Notes under the pieces: generated by a model
The model's database searches: none
Seen by the model: only the letters and a program-made list of their open reading frames with translations
Told to the model about the DNA's origin: nothing
Made by a program: the position numbers and the translations under genes
Assembly (NCBI GenBank): GCA_902785825.1
Contig: CACZZZ010000001.1
Location: 118,583-182,582, forward strand
DNA length: 64,000 nucleotides
Source of the DNA: an uncultured Bacteroidia bacterium
GTDB lineage: Bacteria; Bacteroidota; Bacteroidia; Bacteroidales; UBA932
Direction of reading: 5' to 3'
Shown: positions 32,810 to 41,772 of the stretch, piece after piece
Position numbering within the stretch: position 1 is the stretch's first letter
Layout: each line of letters begins with the position of its first letter

Positions 32810-35037
32810 TGGGATCCGAAATCGACAAATTCATAAGGGACCAGATCTCGGTCTGGCCGCTGGCCGCCAGAAATTACAGGGATCTGAAGGCAGTCCGTAC
32901 CAAGACACTGAATGTGGGAGGACTTGATGTGACAGTCCAGTTCAACCCTTGCCGTAAAGTCTCGTCCGAGGCCGCTCTTGATCCGGCCTCCATAGCCGCC
33001 AGGCCCTGTTTCCTGTGCCCTGAGAACCGTCCGGCCGAACAGTATAACATCGATTTCGAGGGTCGGAAGGGGAGACGCTACAGGATTACCCTGAACCCCT
33101 TCCCAATCTTCCCGAGGCATCTTGTGATCTCGAGTGTCGATCACATCCCGCAGTCCATTTGGAGGAGATATCAGGACATGCTTGATTTCGTCAGCCAGAA
33201 CGAGGAGTTCACTTGCTTCTATAATGGCCCGAAGTGTGGTGCCTCCGCTCCTGACCATCTCCATTTCCAGGCATGTCCCAAGGGACTTATGCCTCTCGCG
33301 GAGAAAGCGGACAAAGTACTGAGTACCCCCGGGAAGGAACTCAAGTACCTGACCTCAGTCAAAGAGGCCAAGCTTTTCCATCTGGAGGAATATTCAGAAG
33401 GCATATTCATCCTTCAGGCTTCGACAGCGAAGTCCATGACAAAACTGTTCTACAGGCTCCTGGATTGCGCTCCGGTTAAAGACGGGGACTCGGAGCCGAG
33501 AATCAATGTCATCGTCTGGCGGGAAGGGGAAGAGTACCGCTCGGCCGTTATATTCAGGGAAAAGCACCGCTCCCGTCATTTCGCTTCCCAAGGACCGGAC
33601 AACCTCCGAATGAGTCCCGGATGCGCCGACATGGGCGGCGTGTTTATCACGACGCGGGAGGAAGATTTTGAGAAATTGGATTCCGATCTTTTGGAAGACA
33701 TGATCTCTGAGGTGACTTTGTCCAAAGAGGAGGATGAGGAAATACAGTGGAAGCTGACCAGGACGCAGGCAACCCTTGAGGTGGGAATATTGTCCTCCGA
33801 CGAGATTGTGTTTGAGATCATCTCCGACGGGGCCGGCCCCCAGAAGGTCTCATATAAGGACGGCAAAATCTCGTACAATGGCGCTCTTTACGATGAGCTC
33901 TTCTTCGAGGCCCGTACCGAGGCGACGATGTTCGCGGAGCCGTCTTTCATTTTGCATGACGTGGTCATCGGGGTCGATTTCCATTGGGAACGGAAAGTGA
34001 CACACCAATATGCCGGCACTCTGAAGTTCATCGTTGACGGAGGTAAAGTGGCCGCGGTAAATATTATCGGAGTGGAAGATTACTTGCTGAGCGTTATCTC
34101 TTCCGAGATGAAGTCCTCCGCTTGTTTGGAATTCCTTAAGGCTCATGCGGTTATATCCCGTTCTTGGGTGCTCGCCCAGATCGCCCGCAGGAAAAAGAAG
34201 ACCGGTGCCGAGGTCCCGTATGAGGAGCTGGAAGCGATGAATAATGTTCCCGCCCTTGTGACCAAACTGGATGCCAGAATCTCTGGAACGAGCGAAGATC
34301 CAAATTCCGTGGATGAATATATCAAATGGTTCGACCATGAGGACCACACCCGTTTCGATGTGTGCGCGGATGACCATTGCCAACGTTATCAAGGTGTGGC
34401 GATGGCAGTGGGGGAGACTGTCAGAAAGGCCATAGACCAGACTTGGGGGATGGTCCTGACTTATGGAGACGAGATTTGCGACGCCCGCTTCTCAAAATGC
34501 TGCGGAGGACTGTCGGAACTGTTCAGCACCTGCTGGGAAGACAAGGATTTCCCTTATCTCCAGCCGGTCAAGGATCCTTATTGCGACACCTCCGACGAGA
34601 ATATCCTCTCCCAGGTGCTTAACGATTATGACCTTGAGACCAAAGACTTTCATGATTGGACGACAGAGTATTCCAGGAATGAGGTCTCGGAGCTTGTGAA
34701 GCGCCGTTCCGGAATTGATTTCGGGACGATCAGGGATCTTGTCCCGGTGGAGAGAGGTCCTTCCGGGAGGCTTAAAAGGCTCCGGATTGTGGGGGACAGG
34801 AAAACCATGGTCATTGGGAAGGAATTGATAATCAGGAAGTGGCTGTCGGAATCCCATCTTAAGAGTTCGGCTTTTGAGATAAAATGGGACGGTGACCGCC
34901 TTGTCTTGAAAGGAGTGGGATGGGGGCATGGAGTCGGCCTGTGCCAGATAGGGGCCGCAGTCATGGGAGCCAAAGGTTTCCGTTATGATGAGATTTTGAC
35001 TTATTATTACCATGGAGCTACAATTGAGAGAATATGA
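32809..35037 (+). CDS. HIT-phosphorylase-like (DUF4922) and SpoIID/LytB fusion
   Basis: 742 residues. The N-terminal 310 residues match DUF4922, a relative of Ap4A/GDP-hexose phosphorylases of the HIT superfamily; the nucleotidyl-transfer histidines lie in GASAPDHLHFQACPKG, and RPCFLCPENRP may bind metal. From residue 400 the protein is SpoIID-like: IIGVEDYLLSVISSEMKSSA, FLKAHAVISRSWVLAQIAR, FSKCCGGLSELFSTCWED, GVGWGHGVGLCQIGAAVMGA. SpoIID cleaves or reshapes denuded glycan strands, normally outside the cytoplasm, yet no signal peptide is seen, so location is a puzzle. Start ATG 32809 (GTG 32806 possible). Confidence 0.85.
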   Translation: MGSEIDKFIRDQISVWPLAARNYRDLKAVRTKTLNVGGLDVTVQFNPCRKVSSEAALDPASIAARPCFLCPENRPAEQYNIDFEGRKGRRYRITLNPFPIFPRHLVISSVDHIPQSIWRRYQDMLDFVSQNEEFTCFYNGPKCGASAPDHLHFQACPKGLMPLAEKADKVLSTPGKELKYLTSVKEAKLFHLEEYSEGIFILQASTAKSMTKLFYRLLDCAPVKDGDSEPRINVIVWREGEEYRSAVIFREKHRSRHFASQGPDNLRMSPGCADMGGVFITTREEDFEKLDSDLLEDMISEVTLSKEEDEEIQWKLTRTQATLEVGILSSDEIVFEIISDGAGPQKVSYKDGKISYNGALYDELFFEARTEATMFAEPSFILHDVVIGVDFHWERKVTHQYAGTLKFIVDGGKVAAVNIIGVEDYLLSVISSEMKSSACLEFLKAHAVISRSWVLAQIARRKKKTGAEVPYEELEAMNNVPALVTKLDARISGTSEDPNSVDEYIKWFDHEDHTRFDVCADDHCQRYQGVAMAVGETVRKAIDQTWGMVLTYGDEICDARFSKCCGGLSELFSTCWEDKDFPYLQPVKDPYCDTSDENILSQVLNDYDLETKDFHDWTTEYSRNEVSELVKRRSGIDFGTIRDLVPVERGPSGRLKRLRIVGDRKTMVIGKELIIRKWLSESHLKSSAFEIKWDGDRLVLKGVGWGHGVGLCQIGAAVMGAKGFRYDEILTYYYHGATIERI

Positions 35038-36311
35038 AAGCTAAAGAATCTCCCTGGGTGTGGGTTCCGACCCTATATCTCTTCGAGGGATTGCCGTACG
35101 CGATTGTGAACACGATCGCTCTGGCAATATTTAAGGATATGGGAGTTGACAACGGGACGCTCGGCCCTCTCACGACCCTGATCAGCCTTCCGTGGCTAGT
35201 CAAACCGCTATGGAGCCCGTTCATGGACATTTTCAGGAGCAAGCGCTGGTGGATCCTTCTCACACAGTTTACCATGCTGGCCACCCTGGCGGTGATCGCC
35301 TTCTGCCTGCCGCTATGTTCCATCAGCGTTTTGATGGCGCTATTCGTGGTCGTGGCGTTCGCCTCGGCGACACACGACATCGCCGCCGACGGCTATTACA
35401 TGCTTGCCTTGGACCAGCGACGCCAATCTTCCTTTGTGGGGATTCGCAACACCTTTTACCGGGGTGGTCTGGTGCTCGGACAAGGCTTGCTGGTCATGCT
35501 GGGTGGTATTCTGCAAACCCGCACGGGAGATATTCCCAAGTCATGGGGATATGTGTTGATGATTTCCGCCGTTCTCCTGGCTTTTATCTCTGTTTATCAC
35601 CTCTTTATCCTTCCTCGACCTGAGGAGGATACCGACAAGAGAATCGAAGGATCATCCTCCAAGGTATGGCATGAGTTTGTCGAGGCTTTCCGCTCATTCT
35701 TCATGAAAAAAGGAGTGTGGTGGGCGATCGCTTTCCTGCTTCTTTTCCGCCTTCCGGAAGCCCTTTCCCTGAATCTTCTTTACCCGTTCTTCAAAGACGG
35801 TACTGAGGTCGGCGGACTTGGGGCAGGAACCGGCATGTATGGCTTGGTTTACGGAACCTTTGGCGTCATAGCTCTGCTCTTGGGTGGCATTCTGGGTGGC
35901 ATCTACGCTTCCCGAAAGGGACTCAGGGCATCGATGTGGCCTATGGCCCTTGCCCTCGCGCTCCCTTGTGTTGTCTATCTCCTGATGGCTATATTTCATC
36001 CCACGAGCGTCTGGTCTATCGGTTCCCTGATCGTTCTGGACCAATTTGGCTACGGTTTCGGATTCACGGCATATACCCTTTTCATGATGCGCTTCGTGGA
36101 CGGCCCCTTGAAAACGTCTCACTATGCCATTTGCACGGCCTTCATGTGGCTGTCAATGAAACTCCCGGCCCTCGTGGCAGGTTACTTGCAAATGTGGCTG
36201 GGGTACGTGGGATTCTTTACCCTTGTGATGATCTCATGCCTTGGCACCTTTGCCGCCGCAGCGATAGCCAGAGGTAAGATACTCCCCAAAGAAGAAACTG
36301 GAAATAATTGA
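35034..36311 (+). CDS. AmpG-like muropeptide permease (MFS)
   Basis: 425 residues with about 12 membrane helices. YLFEGLPYAIVNTIALAIFK, LPWLVKPLWSPFMD, FASATHDIAADGYYML and GTFGVIALLLGGILGG match AmpG-type transporters, which import anhydro-muropeptides into the cytoplasm. It starts at an ATGA overlap with the SpoIID fusion and its end overlaps namZ by four bases, which supports a role in cell-wall recycling. A general sugar/peptide MFS carrier remains possible. Confidence 0.85.
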   Translation: MKAKESPWVWVPTLYLFEGLPYAIVNTIALAIFKDMGVDNGTLGPLTTLISLPWLVKPLWSPFMDIFRSKRWWILLTQFTMLATLAVIAFCLPLCSISVLMALFVVVAFASATHDIAADGYYMLALDQRRQSSFVGIRNTFYRGGLVLGQGLLVMLGGILQTRTGDIPKSWGYVLMISAVLLAFISVYHLFILPRPEEDTDKRIEGSSSKVWHEFVEAFRSFFMKKGVWWAIAFLLLFRLPEALSLNLLYPFFKDGTEVGGLGAGTGMYGLVYGTFGVIALLLGGILGGIYASRKGLRASMWPMALALALPCVVYLLMAIFHPTSVWSIGSLIVLDQFGYGFGFTAYTLFMMRFVDGPLKTSHYAICTAFMWLSMKLPALVAGYLQMWLGYVGFFTLVMISCLGTFAAAAIARGKILPKEETGNN

Positions 36312-37606
36312 TTATGAGAAAACAATGGATATTGTTCCTGGCAGCTCTATTCTTCTCTTGCTGCGCCAGGGCCACTGTAAGCAAACCCTCCGGAGAACCT
36401 GCTGACGGGACACCTGTCGTCAAGGTCGGGATCGAGGTCCTTCAGGAAAGGGGGTTCGAGGGGCTTGTCGGGAAAAGGGTCGGTCTGGTCACCAACCCCA
36501 GCGGCGTGGACCGCTGCCTTCGTTCCACGATAGACATCTTGAACGCCGCTCCCCAGGTCAACCTCAAGAAGCTTTTCGCGCCTGAGCACGGAGTGAGGGG
36601 AGATATCTATGCCGGGGGCCGTGTTGAGGACGGCAAGGATCCCGTGACAGGTCTGCCGGTATATTCCCTGTATGGAGCCACCCGCAAACCTACTCCCGAG
36701 ATGGTTTCCGGGCTGGATATAATCGTGTACGACATCCAGGACATCGGTAGCCGCTCTTACACGTTCATCAGCACACTCGGGCTGGTGATGCGGACCTGTG
36801 CCGAGCAAGGGATAGAGGTGATGGTCCTTGACCGCCCTAATCCTTTGGGAGGCAATAAGGTGGAAGGTTGCGTCGTCGAGGATGGCTTCCACTCCTTTGT
36901 CAGTGAGTTCAAGATCCCGTACATCTATGGCCTCACTGTCGGCGAGCTGGCCACCCTGATCAACGAGGAAGGACTCAACTGCGGCGAGAAAGGCGACCAG
37001 AAACCCCTCAAGTGCGAGTTGTCTGTAGTCCCGATGGAGGGATGGCACAGGAATATGCTTTACGAGGACACCAAACTGCCCTGGGTGCTCCCGTCTCCGA
37101 ATATTCCTTATCCCCAGTCCGCGATTAACTACCCCTCAGCCGGGATCGCTGGGGAGTTCCAGGGATATCTTAACATCGGTATCGGGTACACCCTGCCGTT
37201 TGGGGTTTTCGCGGCTGAATGGATTGACGCCGATAAACTGAAGGCCAGGCTCGACAGCTATAACCTTCCCGGAATCGCTTTCAGGACAATTCATTTCAAA
37301 CCATTCTCGGGAAGTTCGCAGGGCAAACTCATCCACGGGGTGCAGTATCATTATACTGACTTCGAGGCCGCCTGCTGCACATTGACACAATTCTATGTGA
37401 TGCAGGCAGTTGGAGAGCTGTACCCTTCCAAGAACCCTTTTAAGCTATCCGGCGGGAGGAATGGGATGTTCGATAAAGTTTGTGGTACGGATTATGTAAG
37501 GACAAGTTTTGAGAGACGTCTGAAAGTCGAGGACATCTCGGATTACTGGTCCAAGGATGTCGATAGTTTCAAGAGACTCTCCAGCAAGTACCTGATGTAC
37601 GAGTAA
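36308..37606 (+). CDS. namZ: Exo-beta-N-acetylmuramidase NamZ (DUF1343)
   Basis: 432 residues with a signal peptide, possibly a lipoprotein (FFSC near residue 19). The DUF1343 body shows KRVGLVTNPSGVDRCLRSTI, LKKLFAPEHGVRGD, SLYGATRKPTPEMV, VYDIQDIGSRSYTFISTLGL and LPSPNIPYPQSAINYP. NamZ releases MurNAc from the non-reducing end of peptidoglycan fragments. Lying directly after an AmpG-like permease and shortly before AmgK/MurU-like genes, it fits the supply step of MurNAc salvage. ATG 36308 overlaps the preceding stop; ATG 36314 is also possible. Confidence 0.9.
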   Translation: MIMRKQWILFLAALFFSCCARATVSKPSGEPADGTPVVKVGIEVLQERGFEGLVGKRVGLVTNPSGVDRCLRSTIDILNAAPQVNLKKLFAPEHGVRGDIYAGGRVEDGKDPVTGLPVYSLYGATRKPTPEMVSGLDIIVYDIQDIGSRSYTFISTLGLVMRTCAEQGIEVMVLDRPNPLGGNKVEGCVVEDGFHSFVSEFKIPYIYGLTVGELATLINEEGLNCGEKGDQKPLKCELSVVPMEGWHRNMLYEDTKLPWVLPSPNIPYPQSAINYPSAGIAGEFQGYLNIGIGYTLPFGVFAAEWIDADKLKARLDSYNLPGIAFRTIHFKPFSGSSQGKLIHGVQYHYTDFEAACCTLTQFYVMQAVGELYPSKNPFKLSGGRNGMFDKVCGTDYVRTSFERRLKVEDISDYWSKDVDSFKRLSSKYLMYE

Positions 37607-37625
37607 CTACTAAAACTACTGTAAT

Positions 37626-39158
37626 ATGAAAAACATCCTTAACATAGCGATCGCATCGATAGTGGCACTTGCCATGGTCGCTGTTCCTGTAGATTCATAC
37701 TCTCAGAATAGGTCTTCTTCTTCCAGAAGTTCTTCCGCTTCCAGAAGCTCTGCGTCTTCCACCAGAAGCTCTTCCGGCTCCTCATCGAGAAGTTCGGCCA
37801 GCGTTTCCAGAAGCTCATCCCCTCAGAGAAGTTCCTCCTCTGTGTCTCAGAGAAGCTCCGGCAGCTCCTCCAGGAGCTCCGCAACCGTCTCTCAGCAGAG
37901 AAGCAGCTCCTCCGCCTCCCGTAGCACCTCCAGCTCCCGTAGCTCCCAGGTGAGCGGCGGCACTTCCCAGAGAAGCTCCTCCGCTGTTACCCAGAGAAGT
38001 TCCGGCAGCTCCTCCAGGAGCTCCGCCACTGTCTCTCAGCAGAGAAGCGGCTCCTCCACTTCCCGTAGCACCTCCAGCTCCCGCAGCTCCCAGGTGAGCG
38101 GTGGCACTTCCCAGAGAAGTTCCTCCGCTGTCAGCCAGAGAAGCTCCGGCAGCACTTCCAGAAGCTCAGCCTCCAGCTCCAGCTCGAGAAGCTCCAGCCA
38201 GAGGGTGGCGCAGCCGATAGGCGGCTCCTCAAGGAGCAGCGTGGCGCGCAGCGTAGCCGGCAACTCCGCCAGGGAGCGTTCCCAGGCTGTGGTTGGCAAC
38301 GCGAGCCGCGGCGGACTCTCTCCTTACGACAAGACCGCTTCCCGCGGAAGCGACGTGATGAAGGAGAGCCGTAGTGACTTCATGAGGATCGGCGAGGACA
38401 GGAATGTTCACAGGATCCCTCCGAGGGAGCGTGACTTCATGCCTTACGATCGTCCCGGCCACTTCTGGGCCCATCATCCTCACTACTATGGCTACAGGGT
38501 CAATTACCTGCCGCCCAGGTACAGGAGGCTTACCTATTGGGGTATCGACTACTGCTTCTATGACGGCATCTACTACAGGCCTTACGGCGGGTACTGGGTA
38601 GTCTGCAGACCTCCTTTCGGAGTGTGCATTGATGTCGCGATCTCTGACCTGGTGTTCAGGAGCGTGCGCTTCGCGTACTACCACAACACCTACCGGATCT
38701 ACCGCGCCATCGACGCCAACAACCGGATCATTGACGAGCAGAACAGGATCATAGCCCAGAACAACGCGACCATTGCGGCGCAGAACAACGCCTTCGCCCT
38801 GAATTCCACCAGGGCCAACAGCGCGGCCACTCTCGCCGATCGTCTCGGACTTGTTCAGAGCTATGCCTACGCCAACCAGCCGTATTACTATCAGGACGGT
38901 GTCTTCTACATCGTCAACGCCAATGGCCAGTATGAGGTCATCGTACCTCCGGCCGGAGCCCTTGTCGAGGAGCTTCCTGATGACTACGACACTATCACCC
39001 TGGACGGGATCGACTACTATAAAGTTGACGACACTGTTTACCGGACGACCCTTGTGGAGGGCAAGCCCTACCTCGAGGTCCTCGGACAGATGTACGGAAA
39101 GCTCGCCCAGAAGTATAATTACTACTCCAACGGAGAGACTCTCAATAACCTCTATTAA
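37626..39158 (+). CDS. Ser/Arg-rich repeat protein with DUF6515 domain
   Basis: 510 residues. Signal peptide (ASIVALAMVAVPVDSYS), then about 170 residues of Ser/Arg/Gln-rich low complexity holding two 48-residue repeats, then a His/Tyr-rich region (YDRPGHFWAHHPHYYGYRVN), a short Asn/Gln-rich helix (DANNRIIDEQNRIIAQNNAT) and a C-terminal DUF6515-like domain with two YYxxxxxxY units (QPYYYQDGVFYIVNANGQYE; DYYKVDDTVYRTTL). It is presumably exported and possibly glycosylated on its many Ser residues; the role is unknown. It sits inside the peptidoglycan-salvage run, 19 bases after namZ and 4 before the kinase gene. Confidence 0.75.
   Translation: MKNILNIAIASIVALAMVAVPVDSYSQNRSSSSRSSSASRSSASSTRSSSGSSSRSSASVSRSSSPQRSSSSVSQRSSGSSSRSSATVSQQRSSSSASRSTSSSRSSQVSGGTSQRSSSAVTQRSSGSSSRSSATVSQQRSGSSTSRSTSSSRSSQVSGGTSQRSSSAVSQRSSGSTSRSSASSSSSRSSSQRVAQPIGGSSRSSVARSVAGNSARERSQAVVGNASRGGLSPYDKTASRGSDVMKESRSDFMRIGEDRNVHRIPPRERDFMPYDRPGHFWAHHPHYYGYRVNYLPPRYRRLTYWGIDYCFYDGIYYRPYGGYWVVCRPPFGVCIDVAISDLVFRSVRFAYYHNTYRIYRAIDANNRIIDEQNRIIAQNNATIAAQNNAFALNSTRANSAATLADRLGLVQSYAYANQPYYYQDGVFYIVNANGQYEVIVPPAGALVEELPDDYDTITLDGIDYYKVDDTVYRTTLVEGKPYLEVLGQMYGKLAQKYNYYSNGETLNNLY
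37848..38135 (+). repeat. Two 144-base tandem repeats in Ser-rich gene
   Basis: Unit 1 is 37848-37991, unit 2 is 37992-38135, and a partial third follows. Each encodes 48 residues starting QRSSGSSSRSSATVSQQRS and including QVSGGTSQRSSSAV. Copy number is likely to vary between strains through slippage or recombination. Confidence 0.9.
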
Positions 39159-39162
39159 TTTG

Positions 39163-40581
39163 ATGGATAAGCTTAAGGATTTATTCGAAAGCTATACCGG
39201 TCAAAAAGTGACAGAGACGGAAGAGATCAACTCTTCCGGAAGTAACAGGAGATATTTCCGCCTCAAGGGCGGGAATATCTCCGTTATCGGTGTAGTGGGT
39301 ACCAATGTCGAGGAGAACAACGCTTTTGTCAAGCTGGCCTGGCATTTTATCGAGAAGGGAATCAGGGTTCCGAAGGTGCTGAAAGTCTCGGAAGACGGGA
39401 TGAGATATATTCAGGAAGACCTTGGCGACGACCAGCTTTATAAACTGGTCTCTCACGGCAGGGAAAGCGGTGAGTACAGCTCCTACGAGAGCATGCTTCT
39501 TTGCCGGACCATGGAGACCCTCCCGAAGATACAGTTCAAGGGGGCCCAAGGACTTGACTGGTCTGTCTGTTATCCTGATCCGGCCTTCAACGGGCGGATG
39601 GTCATGTTTGACCTCAACTACTTCAAGTATTGTTTCCTCAAGGCTACCGGTCTGGAGTTCAACGAGACCCGGCTGCAAGATGACTTGGAAAAACTTAAGG
39701 ATGACCTACTGAAGGATGAGGGGCATGAGGCCTTCATGTACAGGGACTTCCAGGCCAGGAATGTGATGGTCAAGGACGGGGAACCCTATTTTATAGATTT
39801 CCAAGGCGGAAGAAGAGGACCAATATACTATGACGTCGCCTCCTTCGTTTGGCAGGCAAGATCACGTTATCCTGAGAATCTCCGCAAGGAGATGGTTCAG
39901 ACTTATCTGACAGCCCTTAAAGGCTACACGGAAGTTGATGAGGCTGTCTTTTATGAGAGGTTGAGGCTTTTCGTCCTCTTCAGGACCCTTCAGGTGCTGG
40001 GAGCGTACGGATTCAGGGGCTATTTCGAGAAAAAGCCTCATTTCCTGGCCAGCGTCCCTTACGCGTTGAGCAATCTCAGAAAGTTGCTCCAGAAGCCGTT
40101 TGTGGAATATCCCTATCTGAATGAGATATTGACCACCTTGGCGACAATGCCCCAGTTTAACAATATTGCCGAGGATAAGCGTCTGGAAGTCAAGGTATTC
40201 AGTTTCGCTTATAAGAAAGGCATTCCTGTTGACACAACCGGGAACGGAGGTGGTTATGTGTTCGACTGCAGGGCCATAAATAATCCCGGAAAGTACGAGC
40301 ACTACAGGCAGTTCACCGGACTTGACCAGGAGGTCATCAAATTCCTGGAAGATGACGGTGGAGTCACCAAGTTCCTGGATCATGTGTACTACATGGTGGA
40401 TAGCCATGTCAAACGCTTCATGGAGAGGAAGTTCACCCACATGCAGGTGTGCTTCGGATGCACGGGAGGCCAGCATCGTTCCGTCTATTGCGCCGAGCAT
40501 TTGGCCAGACACTTGTCCGATAGTTTCGACATCAAGGTCACTCTTTGCCACCGGGAGCTTGACATCGAGAGGATCCTGTGA
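39163..40581 (+). CDS. AmgK-like sugar kinase fused to RapZ C-terminal domain
   Basis: 472 residues from ATG 39163. Residues 1-330 form an aminoglycoside-phosphotransferase-fold kinase; the catalytic loop AFMYRDFQARNVMV and metal loop YFIDFQGGRRGPIYYDVASF closely follow AmgK, the anomeric MurNAc/GlcNAc kinase of Pseudomonas. Residues 345-472 match the C-terminal domain of RapZ: LEVKVFSFAYKKGIPV, YVFDCRAINNPGKY, VCFGCTGGQHRSVYCAEHL, VTLCHRELD. In E. coli that domain senses glucosamine 6-phosphate and binds small RNAs. The N-terminal RapZ P-loop domain is absent. The partner nucleotidyltransferase gene overlaps its stop, as expected for AmgK and MurU. Confidence 0.88.
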   Translation: MDKLKDLFESYTGQKVTETEEINSSGSNRRYFRLKGGNISVIGVVGTNVEENNAFVKLAWHFIEKGIRVPKVLKVSEDGMRYIQEDLGDDQLYKLVSHGRESGEYSSYESMLLCRTMETLPKIQFKGAQGLDWSVCYPDPAFNGRMVMFDLNYFKYCFLKATGLEFNETRLQDDLEKLKDDLLKDEGHEAFMYRDFQARNVMVKDGEPYFIDFQGGRRGPIYYDVASFVWQARSRYPENLRKEMVQTYLTALKGYTEVDEAVFYERLRLFVLFRTLQVLGAYGFRGYFEKKPHFLASVPYALSNLRKLLQKPFVEYPYLNEILTTLATMPQFNNIAEDKRLEVKVFSFAYKKGIPVDTTGNGGGYVFDCRAINNPGKYEHYRQFTGLDQEVIKFLEDDGGVTKFLDHVYYMVDSHVKRFMERKFTHMQVCFGCTGGQHRSVYCAEHLARHLSDSFDIKVTLCHRELDIERIL

Positions 40582-41318
40582 TGAGAGCCTTGATTTTCGC
40601 CGCTGGTCTGGGTACCCGGCTCAAGCCATTGACCGACACGATGCCGAAGGCGTTGGTCCCTGTTGGAGGGAAACCGCTGCTTTGGCATGTCGTCAAGAAA
40701 CTGGAATCAGCTGGAATTAACGATGTAGTGATCAACGTCCATCACTTCGCGGACCAGATCATTGATTATGTCCATGGTCAGGATGATTTTGGAATAAAGG
40801 TCACTTTCTCGGATGAGAGAGACCTTTTGAGAGAGACCGGAGGTGGAATCCGCCACGCCAGGAAGTTCCTTGAGGGGGATTCATTCCTGGTCCATAATGT
40901 GGATATCCTTTCGGACCTGGATATTGATTGGTTCATCTCCCAGGCCAGGCCTGACGCGATTTCAAATGTGCTGGTAAGTGACAGGAAAACCAAGCGCTAC
41001 CTTCTGTTTGACGATGACATGAGGATGGTCGGATGGACGAATGTCCAGACAGGAGAGGTCCGTTCTCCATACCCGGACCTTGATCCGGATAAATACAGAA
41101 AACTCGCGTTTTCCGGGGTTCATTTGATTTCTGACAGAATTTTCACTATATTTGATGATGATGGTTGGGGAGAGAGATTCCCGATAATGGACTTTTATGT
41201 TCAGGAGTGTGTCTCCTGTCCAATATATGGAGTGCTGCCGGAACAGTTGAGGATGATGGATGTCGGGAAGATTGATTCGTTGGATGAAGCTGAATCATTC
41301 CTAATTAATCTCAAATAA
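40581..41318 (+). CDS. MurU-like nucleotidyltransferase
   Basis: 245 residues. Sugar-phosphate nucleotidyltransferase fold: the NTP loop is [20 protein letters not shown], followed by [34 protein letters not shown], the sugar-site [11 protein letters not shown] and the metal site [10 protein letters not shown]. In Pseudomonas MurU turns MurNAc-1-phosphate into UDP-MurNAc, bypassing MurA, the fosfomycin target. The neighbour encoding an AmgK-like kinase makes that role the best guess here; other UDP/GDP-sugar products cannot be excluded. ATG 40581 is preferred to GTG 40578; the start overlaps the kinase stop. Confidence 0.87.
   Translation: MRALIFAAGLGTRLKPLTDTMPKALVPVGGKPLLWHVVKKLESAGINDVVINVHHFADQIIDYVHGQDDFGIKVTFSDERDLLRETGGGIRHARKFLEGDSFLVHNVDILSDLDIDWFISQARPDAISNVLVSDRKTKRYLLFDDDMRMVGWTNVQTGEVRSPYPDLDPDKYRKLAFSGVHLISDRIFTIFDDDGWGERFPIMDFYVQECVSCPIYGVLPEQLRMMDVGKIDSLDEAESFLINLK
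41123..41154 (+). promoter_or_regulatory. Internal promoter in murU-like gene, facing mscL
   Basis: TTTG (41123-41126), 20-base spacer, TATATTTG (41147-41154) is an exact Bacteroidota consensus inside the coding region, about 170 bases before mscL. Confidence 0.55.
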
Positions 41319-41325
41319 AAAGCGT

Positions 41326-41772
41326 ATGGCAAAAGGAAAATTATGGTCCGAGTTCAAGGACTTCGCGATGAAAGGCAATGTCATTGACATGGCGGTCGGT
41401 GTGGTCATCGGCGGTGCCTTTGGAAAGATCGTCACCTCACTTGTGAGCGACATCATCATGCCCGCTGTGGGCGCGCTCTGTGGCGGACTCAATTTCACCG
41501 ATTGGAAATGGGTCATCAGCAAGGCTGTAGAGGAAGGCGGAGAGGTTGTGAAACCCGAGGTCGCCATTGCTTGGGGCAATTTCCTCCAGGTGATTTTCGA
41601 CTTCATCATCATCGCCTTCTGCATCTTCATGGTGATTAAGGCTATCAACAAGGCCAAGGCCCTGACTGAGAAGAAGGAAGAGGCTCCCGCCGAGCCTGAG
41701 GCTCCCGCGCCTAAACCGGATGATGTGGTCCTCCTCGAGGAGATCCGCGACCTTCTCAAGCAGAAGAACTAG
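41326..41772 (+). CDS. mscL: Large-conductance mechanosensitive channel MscL
   Basis: 148 residues. The N-terminal helix and pore helix are diagnostic: [38 protein letters not shown] second membrane helix is [20 protein letters not shown], and the cytoplasmic bundle is preceded by an acidic Pro-rich linker ([16 protein letters not shown]). The pentameric channel opens on hypo-osmotic shock and vents solutes. Seven bases after the murU-like gene. Its 3' end overlaps the convergent nhaC-type gene by 17 bases. Confidence 0.96.
   Translation: MAKGKLWSEFKDFAMKGNVIDMAVGVVIGGAFGKIVTSLVSDIIMPAVGALCGGLNFTDWKWVISKAVEEGGEVVKPEVAIAWGNFLQVIFDFIIIAFCIFMVIKAINKAKALTEKKEEAPAEPEAPAPKPDDVVLLEEIRDLLKQKN

Noticed and set aside
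36347..37048. 233-codon minus-strand frame within namZ
   Set aside because: Antisense shadow of NamZ; no domain resemblance.
37626..38300. Ser-rich repeats as a CRISPR-like array
   Set aside because: The repeats are contiguous coding units of 144 bases without unique spacers; the frame is open throughout.
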